32,736 nucleotides of DNA, from assembly GCF_001591265.1 (NCBI RefSeq), contig NZ_BCUL01000016.1:1-32736 (forward strand). Reading direction: 5' to 3'. This DNA is from Moraxella atlantae NBRC 14588 (lineage in GTDB: Bacteria; Pseudomonadota; Gammaproteobacteria; Pseudomonadales; Moraxellaceae). Below the pieces are notes generated by a model. It ran no database searches. It had not been told where the DNA came from and saw nothing but the letters and a program-made list of their open reading frames with translations. This document shows positions 27,129-32,736 of the stretch, piece by piece. The first letter of the stretch is position 1, and each line of letters opens with the position of its first letter. A program made the translations under genes and the position numbers.

Positions 27129-28514
27129 TTATACTGCTACCGCATTTCCCGTCAATGCCTGCGCCATATGGTACGCCTCATGGTCATTCATACCCGTAAT
27201 CATATCCAAAATACACAGCGCGTTTTGGTACACATCATCACCCAATGCGCGTTCAAGTTCTGCCAACTGGCTGTTGAGCAGTTGTAACAAACGCAACTGC
27301 TCAAACGATGTTACTTGCGTTTCGGCATTCGCACCAAGGGTAGCAAGCGGCATAAACGCATCTAGCAGCGTATGCAAGCAGCGATTTGCCACAATCTCAA
27401 GCTGCATCTTGCTGGGATGCTGAAAAATCCGCTCACGTGCTAGCTGTTTTGCCTCGTTGATACTTTGGCGCACATTATTAGGGCAATGGTCAAACAAACT
27501 GCCCTTAAGCTCACCTGCCAATAGCGCGTCTTGATGGGCGGCAAACGCATCGGTGATTTTTTCCACCAAACGCCGTACCGCACGTCCGCGCAAGGCTGCT
27601 AGTTTTTGCTTGACGGGCGCGCCGTGTTTGACCTCAGGCGGTACGCCAAGCCGCTTGCCCACCAAGCGCAGCAGCAGCGGCTCAACCTCGGCATACTCTA
27701 GCATACCAAGCAAAATTCCGTCTTCCAAATCAATCAGCGCGTAGCAAATATCATCCGCTGCCTCAAGCAAATACGCCAGTGGATGACGCGCATAGCCGTA
27801 TGGTGTTTTGACCAAATGCAGCACATCGGCCAACTGCACCAAATAGTCCGCTTCACTGGCAAAACAGCCAAACTTGCGCACCGTCAGCGGTGTGGTTAAG
27901 CGGTCGGTTGCATTGATGGGTGTGGACAAATACGGATACTTCATAAACGCACCCAGCGTTGCCGCCGTCAAGCGCATACCGCCTGCATCTGGGTGATGTT
28001 CATTGCGCGTTAAAAGTCGAAACCCTTGCGCGTTGCCTTCATAGCCCACCAAATCAAGCCGCTGTGTGGGGGTTAATTGCGCCAAAAAATCCGCTTGCTT
28101 GGGCTGACAAAACCAATCGCGAATAGCATACTCGCCTGCATGCCCAAACGGCGGATTGCCGATATCATGCGCCAAGCATGCCGCCTGCACAATTACGCCG
28201 ATATCCGCGCCGCTGATATTGGCAGGCAAGTGTTCACTGATTTTTTCCGCTGCCAACATGCCAAGCGAACGCCCCACACACGACACCTCAAGCGAATGGG
28301 TCAAGCGCGTATGAATCCCTTGCTGTTGGTTGAGTGGGTGGACTTGGGTTTTTTGGTTGAGCTGACGAAATGACTGCGAAAACACCAAACGATCATAGTC
28401 TTTATGAAACGCGGTGCGCGTCGGTGGGTGGGGTTTACGGCGACTATCTTGCCAAATACTGTGTGAAGACAACAGATGTTGCCAACGCTTGCGCGCGCTT
28501 GGAGGGTTTTTCAT
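27129..28514 (-). CDS. dgt: dGTP triphosphohydrolase (dGTPase)
   Basis: HD-domain enzyme that cleaves dGTP to deoxyguanosine and triphosphate, adjusting dNTP pools; some dGTPases also restrict phage. The protein is 461 residues. The N-terminal RTAFHKDYDRLVFSQSFRQL and TQVHPL blocks are typical of the family. The HD metal site comprises His73 in TRLTHSLEV and His116-Asp117 in AHDIGNPPFGHAGE, with later ICYALIDLEDGI supplying the final Asp. The ATG at 28514 is preferred over the TTG just before it, although no strong ribosome-binding site is visible. The gene stands alone between the GDPD gene and a long AT-rich spacer. Confidence 0.96.
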   Translation of the reverse strand: MKNPPSARKRWQHLLSSHSIWQDSRRKPHPPTRTAFHKDYDRLVFSQSFRQLNQKTQVHPLNQQQGIHTRLTHSLEVSCVGRSLGMLAAEKISEHLPANISGADIGVIVQAACLAHDIGNPPFGHAGEYAIRDWFCQPKQADFLAQLTPTQRLDLVGYEGNAQGFRLLTRNEHHPDAGGMRLTAATLGAFMKYPYLSTPINATDRLTTPLTVRKFGCFASEADYLVQLADVLHLVKTPYGYARHPLAYLLEAADDICYALIDLEDGILLGMLEYAEVEPLLLRLVGKRLGVPPEVKHGAPVKQKLAALRGRAVRRLVEKITDAFAAHQDALLAGELKGSLFDHCPNNVRQSINEAKQLARERIFQHPSKMQLEIVANRCLHTLLDAFMPLATLGANAETQVTSFEQLRLLQLLNSQLAELERALGDDVYQNALCILDMITGMNDHEAYHMAQALTGNAVAV

Positions 28515-28823
28515 CAAATTTATATTTGCCAGAGCTATGTTTATGTATCGTGGTTATTTCATAAATTTATGGCATATTTGTTTTTGTGATAAAAGTAAAA
28601 AAAGTTTGCTTGTGTTATAATTGAGTAACATAAGCACGTTATTATGTGAAGATACAAATATACAATAAAAAAGGGTTTGGTTACCAATCACATAAGGTTG
28701 CTTATCAAATCAGTTGTTTTTAAAAAGCTGTGATCAATCAGCGCGTTATTGAACTTGGTTTCAAAAATTGGTTTTGTAACATTGATTTTAAAATTTGGGT
28801 TCTAAAATTTTAGGAGCGTTCTG
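28515..28823. other. AT-rich divergent intergenic region
   Basis: Some 310 bases between divergent dgt and the small membrane-protein gene, much more AT-rich than its surroundings. It holds an extended -10 promoter (28613-28621). It also has short inverted repeats: ACATAA/TTATGT at 28628-28633 and 28642-28647, and ATAAG/CTTAT near 28691-28704. The plus-strand leader to 28824 would be about 195 bases, long for so small a gene. No open frame stands out. Confidence 0.5.
28613..28621 (+). promoter_or_regulatory. Extended -10 promoter for the small membrane-protein gene
   Basis: TGTTATAAT is a perfect extended -10 (TGn plus TATAAT at 28616-28621). No matching -35 is present. It would drive a long leader ahead of the gene at 28824. 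Confidence 0.4.
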
Positions 28824-29141
28824 ATGTCATCTTGCACCTCTCAAGCGAAATCTGGCGCACCCGATTTTGCGCCACGCCCTCGCATTACCATTCACCGTTT
28901 TGCTGCCATTTTGCTGGTTACATTGGCATTTGCTTTGGCGTTCGTGTTTGGCATTAGCCAGTTTTTGTCCGCCAATCAATGGCTGAGCCAACAACGTCTT
29001 GGTACTACGTGGCGCAACGCTTGCCATGTCATGATGGATCAATCGCGTTTGACTGCCGCCAATACGCGCACTTATGTGACAGCTGCAAATACGACACAAA
29101 ATAACCATTTGGATTTGACGCGGCACTGTTTGATGGGTTAA
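28824..29141 (+). CDS. Small single-pass membrane protein, unknown function
   Basis: I do not recognise this 105-residue protein. A strong Shine-Dalgarno (AGGAG at 28812-28816, 7 bases before the ATG) supports it as a real gene. It has a basic Pro/Arg-rich N-terminal tail (1-25), one hydrophobic helix (about 26-48, AAILLVTLAFALAFVFGI), and a polar C-terminal part. The positive charges before the helix predict N-terminus inside and C-terminus in the periplasm, where Cys67 and Cys102 could form a disulfide. Base composition resembles the core genome rather than the AT-rich leader. It is convergent with rsmD, whose terminator lies between them. Confidence 0.65.
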   Translation: MSSCTSQAKSGAPDFAPRPRITIHRFAAILLVTLAFALAFVFGISQFLSANQWLSQQRLGTTWRNACHVMMDQSRLTAANTRTYVTAANTTQNNHLDLTRHCLMG

Positions 29142-29164
29142 GGTAAATGACCTATTGATCTATT

Positions 29165-29194
29165 AAAAAGGCGATGGGTATGAATCAATCGCCT
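29165..29194 (-). terminator. Rho-independent terminator after rsmD
   Basis: On the minus strand AGGCGAT (29194-29188) pairs with ATCGCCT (29175-29169), followed by a T run to 29165. It lies 10 bases after the rsmD stop. Confidence 0.75.
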
Positions 29195-29203
29195 GTCGTA
29201 TGC

Positions 29204-29848
29204 TTATAACGCCGTGCCTTTGATCTGATACAACCCAGCAAACACCTGCCCCATTTTTTTGTATTTTAGCACTTGCAGCTCTGCTAAGGCAGGCGCAAGA
29301 CTTGGCTGCTGTGGGCGGTCGCTTTCGATATACAGCCAGCTATCAGCATTGATCAGTGCATTGTCCAACAATAGCCTAAGCAGCGGCTGCCACAAGTCTA
29401 GACGATACGGTGGATCAAGAAATACACCACCAAACGCTGGCACTGCTTGCGTTGCTATATCCGCCAAGGCATGTTCAGCGGTGCTGGGCAATAATGTCAA
29501 ATGCGTATCGCTGATAGCAAGCTGCTGCTGGCTGGCAACAAGTTGGCTAAACTGTGCTCGATTGGGCTCAATCATCGTCACGTGGCGCGCGCCGCGTGAT
29601 AACGCCTCAAAGCCAAGCACGCCACTGCCTGCACAGCAATCAAGCACCGATACGCCCACGATAGCGTCTTGTAGCCAGTTAAACAACGTCTCGCGCACGC
29701 GGTCAGGCGTTGGGCGTAAACCATCGCCATCAACAAAACCGATCTGCCGCCGCCGATAGTCACCCCCGATGATGCGCACATGGCTGACCGCTTGGCGGTT
29801 GACGGTGCGTGGGCTAGCTGAACGCGATGGACGATGATGGGCTGACAT
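29204..29848 (-). CDS. rsmD: 16S rRNA (guanine(966)-N(2))-methyltransferase RsmD
   Basis: S-adenosylmethionine-dependent enzyme that methylates G966 of 16S rRNA during 30S assembly. The 214 residues show RIIGGDYRRRQI and LRPTPDRVRETLFNWL near the N-terminus, the SAM-binding motif LDCCAGSGVLGFEALSRGA (69-87), and the catalytic FLDPPY (143-148), all hallmarks of RsmD. It starts 3 bases after the mrdA stop, with its GGAG ribosome-binding site inside the last mrdA codons, so translation is probably coupled. The usual rsmD neighbour ftsY is absent. A terminator follows. Confidence 0.96.
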   Translation of the reverse strand: MSAHHRPSRSASPRTVNRQAVSHVRIIGGDYRRRQIGFVDGDGLRPTPDRVRETLFNWLQDAIVGVSVLDCCAGSGVLGFEALSRGARHVTMIEPNRAQFSQLVASQQQLAISDTHLTLLPSTAEHALADIATQAVPAFGGVFLDPPYRLDLWQPLLRLLLDNALINADSWLYIESDRPQQPSLAPALAELQVLKYKKMGQVFAGLYQIKGTAL

Positions 29849-29851
29849 GGT

Positions 29852-31957
29852 TTAATCTCCACTGGCATCGGCTGAGGTAGCGGCTGCCTGCTGTTGCTTG
29901 TTGCGCGTCGCTGTTAAGGTTGGCGCAGGCGTAGAGGCTGTGGTGCTAGCAGCTTGGGCTTGCTGTTCTGCTAGTTGCTCGGCTTGTTGCTCGGCTTGTA
30001 ATTTGGCGGCTAGCTTCTCCGCGCGGATTTTTGCTAATTCGTCAGGCTTAGGCGGTAAAATCGGGTTTTTTTGTCGCTCAAGTAACCAGTAGTCGGTCAT
30101 TTCACGCGCAATTGGCGCGACCGAACCGCCATGCCGTCCGTTTTCGACCAATACTGCGATGGCAATCTGTGGGTTTTCAACGGGGGCAAAGCTTTCAAAC
30201 CAGCCATGATCCCAATGGCGCTGATCCAGTGCGGCCTCGTTGTAGCGTTTACCCTGTGCGATGGACTTGACTTGCGCTGTACCTGTTTTGCCACCCATGC
30301 GATATTCTTTGGTGTAGACGCGCCGCGCGGTGCCGTGTTTGACGGTGTCCTCCATTGCCAGCTGCATACGCGTCCAATCTTGTGGTGAGCCGTTGTATTC
30401 AATACGGCTATCAGGGCGGTTGGCAATCGGGTAGGCAACCGCGCCTGTGGTTTTGCGTAGTAAGTGGGGGGTAAGGTGCTGCCCACCGTTGGCTAGCATG
30501 GCGGTGGCGTTGGCAATTTGTAGTGGGGTGGCGATAAAATAGCCTTGCCCGATGCTGACCGAGATCGTCTCACCCGGTGACCACGGTTTTTTGTAAGTGT
30601 CCATTTTCCACTGCGAAGAAGGGTATACGCCAGCTTTTTCACCCGGTAAGTCAATCCCCGTTTTTTTGCCAAAATTAAACCGCGTCATCCAGTCGTGCAA
30701 TTTATCAATACCGAGCTGATAACTGGTTTTATAGTAATACGTATCGACCGATTCGGTGATGGATTTGTGCAAATTGACCGTGCCATGCCCCGATTTTTTC
30801 CAATCGCGAAAGCGGTGGCTGTCGCCTGGAATGCTAAAATAACCAGGGTCAAAAATCGTGCTATCCCACGTCATGATTTTATAATGCAAAAATCCCATAC
30901 CCTCAAATGGCTTGATTGTCGAGCCTGGAGGATACAAACCTTGCAGTGCGCGGTTGTACAGTGGTTGGTCGGGGTCATCGCGCAGGGCTTTGTAGTCCTT
31001 GCTGCTAATGCCCGTGACAAACGGGTTGGGGTCGTAGCTTGGGTTACTGACAAAAGCTAATACTTCACCTGTTTGTGGGTTAATCGCAATCACCGCACCG
31101 CGCCGCCCATCAAGCAAGTCATGGGCTTTTTTTTGCAAGCCATAATCTATGCTTAAATACAAGTCATTGCCTGCCACAGGCGGCTTGGTGTCAAGCTTGC
31201 GAATCACGTCGCCATAGGCATTGGTTTCGATAGATTGATAACCAGGTTTGCCCAGTAACAGATCTTCGTACTGTTTTTCGATGCCCGTTTTGCCGATCAA
31301 ATCCGTGCCTGCGTACAGTTGTTTGTCAAGTTTCTTGCTGTCCGCGTCGCTGATACGCCCAACATAGCCGATGACATGGGCAAATAAATCATCATACGGA
31401 TAGGCGCGCGTCAGCTTACTTTGGATGCTAACGCCGCGAAAAAACGGGCGGCGTTCGCTAAACTGTGCCACCTGCTGCTCACTTAAGCCGATTTTGATGG
31501 TGACAGGTTGGTTACGGCTTTTTTTGAGTGCTTTTTTGGCTTCCTCGATATCCTCAGGCGTTAATGCAAAAATCGGTGCCAGTAGCTGCAGCGTGCGCTC
31601 AGGATCATCGATTTCATCAGGGCTGATGACGGCCGTAAATACGGGCTGATTTTCTGCCAATAAAATACCGTTGCGATCATAAATCGCGCCACGACTGGGC
31701 GGTGCAGAAATCAGCTTGATACGGTTGTTATCAGCTTGGGTGACGTATTGTTCATGGTTTACGATCTGCAAAAACGCATAGCGCGCAATCAATACTGACA
31801 ATCCCAACAAAATCAACAATGCCGCCACCCACACGCGGCGTTTAAACACCACGGTGTCGCGTTGGCTGTCGCTGGCAAACGGATTTTTTTTAAACGTCGC
31901 GGTTTGAAAATTAAACGCGGCTTGGTCAAAGGTGGATTTTTTAAATGGGATTTTCAC
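29852..31957 (-). CDS. mrdA: Penicillin-binding protein 2 (elongasome transpeptidase)
   Basis: Class B transpeptidase that crosslinks peptidoglycan during lateral wall growth with RodA, and a target of mecillinam-type beta-lactams. The 701 residues start at a GTG because an in-frame TAG lies just upstream and no ATG is available. A cytoplasmic tail and one transmembrane helix (about 42-64, VWVAALLILLGLSVLIARYA) precede the pedestal domain (RGAIYDRNGILLAEN) and the transpeptidase domain. The latter has catalytic Ser346 in GSTIKP, Ser403-Val-Asp405 in place of SxN (normal for PBP2), and Lys557-Thr-Gly in GGKTGTAQ. The C-terminus is an unusual Gln/Ala-rich charged tail (about 640-701). rodA does not follow; rsmD does, overlapping in expression. 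Confidence 0.96.
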   Translation of the reverse strand: MKIPFKKSTFDQAAFNFQTATFKKNPFASDSQRDTVVFKRRVWVAALLILLGLSVLIARYAFLQIVNHEQYVTQADNNRIKLISAPPSRGAIYDRNGILLAENQPVFTAVISPDEIDDPERTLQLLAPIFALTPEDIEEAKKALKKSRNQPVTIKIGLSEQQVAQFSERRPFFRGVSIQSKLTRAYPYDDLFAHVIGYVGRISDADSKKLDKQLYAGTDLIGKTGIEKQYEDLLLGKPGYQSIETNAYGDVIRKLDTKPPVAGNDLYLSIDYGLQKKAHDLLDGRRGAVIAINPQTGEVLAFVSNPSYDPNPFVTGISSKDYKALRDDPDQPLYNRALQGLYPPGSTIKPFEGMGFLHYKIMTWDSTIFDPGYFSIPGDSHRFRDWKKSGHGTVNLHKSITESVDTYYYKTSYQLGIDKLHDWMTRFNFGKKTGIDLPGEKAGVYPSSQWKMDTYKKPWSPGETISVSIGQGYFIATPLQIANATAMLANGGQHLTPHLLRKTTGAVAYPIANRPDSRIEYNGSPQDWTRMQLAMEDTVKHGTARRVYTKEYRMGGKTGTAQVKSIAQGKRYNEAALDQRHWDHGWFESFAPVENPQIAIAVLVENGRHGGSVAPIAREMTDYWLLERQKNPILPPKPDELAKIRAEKLAAKLQAEQQAEQLAEQQAQAASTTASTPAPTLTATRNKQQQAAATSADASGD

Positions 31958-32010
31958 AACGCAAACTTTTTGCTACAGATTGTCAAGGTGATTTTTGATG
32001 AAATTAAATA

Positions 32011-32038
32011 AGTATAAAATTAAATATTGCAAAATCAA
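32011..32038 (-). promoter_or_regulatory. Candidate promoter of mrdA-rsmD
   Basis: On the minus strand TTGATT (32038-32033), 16 bases, TATACT (32016-32011); 4/6 and 5/6 matches. It gives a leader of about 47 bases before the GTG start. Confidence 0.45.
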
Positions 32039-32217
32039 GCAGTTATATCATACTTGATTGGACTTAAAAGTACTGTAGTATAACACAATTTGGTGAGTGA
32101 TTTGAAAAACGCTTGGCATAAAATCACATCATTTTGGTTGGTAGGTAAGCTGCTAAAATATAAAAGGTTTGGATGAGTAACAATTGGATTTGTGGTTAAA
32201 TATTGTCAAAATCTTAA

Positions 32218-32368
32218 CAATACTCCGCTAACATCTCTAATTTATTCTTATAAATCAATATGTTACGAGCTAAAAGCAAAAGACGAATTTTTAAGATGTA
32301 ACTTGTTGATATAATTAGAGTTTTTTGGATAAAAAAATTTAATTTTAAAATATGTTAGCGAAGTATTG
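32218..32368. repeat. MITE-like element with 17-bp terminal inverted repeats
   Basis: CAATACTCCGCTAACAT at 32218-32234 is repeated inverted at 32352-32368 with one mismatch, 151 bases end to end. Directly inside the left arm, CTCTAATT (32235-32242) has a perfect inverted partner AATTAGAG at 32313-32320. A TTAA sits on the left flank and again 2 bases beyond the right arm, but not as a clean target duplication. There is no transposase. It could be a small non-autonomous element or a large cruciform/hairpin. Confidence 0.5.
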
Positions 32369-32386
32369 AGTTAAATAGAAGGATAT

Positions 32387-32736
32387 TTAATCTGCAAATT
32401 CCCAAACTATAGCAATTTCAGAGCCTAAAATTTCTTCCAGTTTTTTCTTCATTGCAGGGCGAATTCTAGTTGATGAATCAATTTCTGAATCCCATTCTTC
32501 ATCATCATTTGACAAAAACCAAAACTCATTTGTACCAGAGAAGTTACCAGCAGTCATTATAAAAGGGCTTTGAATAATTAAATCCTCATCTTCCCCCTCA
32601 ACATGTGAAATTTTATAATTTGGTGTTTTAATTACACAAGGTTCAAAATCACACTCAGTTATATTACTTTTGAACAATTCGAAAGCTTCATCTTTTTGTT
32701 CTTGGGTTACTTGATGATTTTCATCTTTAACATAAA
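32387..32736 (-). CDS. Unknown acidic protein, N-terminus beyond the window (partial)
   Basis: The frame stays open from its stop at 32387 to the window edge, giving 115 residues plus a partial codon, with no ATG inside, so the true start lies outside the window. The visible part is strongly acidic (HVEGEDEDLI, LSNDDEEWDSEID) with aromatic residues (NEFWFLS) and ends IVWEFAD. No family is recognised. Small acidic proteins of this kind in AT-rich accessory DNA are often immunity or antitoxin-like proteins, but nothing here proves that. It is AT-rich relative to core genes. Confidence 0.6.
   Translation of the reverse strand, partial: YVKDENHQVTQEQKDEAFELFKSNITECDFEPCVIKTPNYKISHVEGEDEDLIIQSPFIMTAGNFSGTNEFWFLSNDDEEWDSEIDSSTRIRPAMKKKLEEILGSEIAIVWEFAD

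Larger units (their letters stand above)
31958..32386. other. AT-rich intergenic region upstream of mrdA
   Basis: About 430 bases, strongly AT-rich, with a candidate mrdA promoter at its left and a MITE-like inverted-repeat element (32218-32368) at its right. No open frame of note. Confidence 0.6.

Noticed and set aside
31981-31986. Perfect TTGACA on the minus strand before mrdA
   Set aside because: The -10 at the right distance would be TGCGTT and the transcript would start inside the coding region, so the upstream TTGATT/TATACT pair is preferred.

Overview
The window looks like a chromosomal segment from a gammaproteobacterium of the Moraxellaceae (Moraxella/Psychrobacter-like). This is inferred from the protein sequences, the rseP-bamA-skp-lpxD-fabZ-lpxA order and a 6S RNA of gammaproteobacterial type; no database search was possible. 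Most of it is core genome of moderate GC. The two ends (about 1-1600 and 31960-32736) are clearly more AT-rich and carry accessory-type genes. No rRNA, tRNA, CRISPR array, transposase or prophage gene was seen.

Left to right: a possible 3' gene fragment at the edge; an AT-rich 2-oxoglutarate/Fe(II) dioxygenase gene (minus strand) with an in-frame 18-bp tandem duplication; the disaggregase clpB with its terminator; a small secreted protein closely resembling the neisserial adhesin complex protein/lysozyme inhibitor (Acp, MliC fold); a FabH-like ketoacyl synthase; a TetR regulator that appears to lead an operon of four type II secretion minor pseudopilins (gspH, I, J, K); a minus-strand 6S RNA (ssrS) with promoter and terminator; gpmI (glycolysis); and the periplasmic protease ctpA.

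Next comes the envelope block rseP / bamA-skp-lpxD-fabZ-lpxA: the site-2 protease of the envelope stress response, outer-membrane protein assembly, a periplasmic chaperone and early lipid A synthesis. A terminator and a good new promoter separate rseP from bamA. lpxB does not follow lpxA. Instead lpxA converges on a minus-strand operon queG - hotdog thioesterase - queA - tgt. That operon holds the last three steps of queuosine tRNA modification in one transcription unit with an unexplained thioesterase embedded in it.

Beyond it lie a lipoprotein glycerophosphodiester phosphodiesterase, a dGTPase (dgt), a small plus-strand single-pass membrane protein of unknown function, rsmD (16S rRNA methyltransferase) and mrdA (PBP2). 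rsmD is translationally coupled to mrdA. The right end has an AT-rich spacer with a 151-bp MITE-like inverted-repeat element and the 3' part of an unknown acidic protein gene.

The most noteworthy points are the queuosine operon with its embedded thioesterase, the Acp-like lysozyme inhibitor candidate, the divergent dioxygenase with its tandem duplication, the TetR-gspHIJK arrangement with an operator-like palindrome inside the promoter, the 6S RNA, and the MITE-like repeat. I found no strong evidence of a wholly new multi-gene system.
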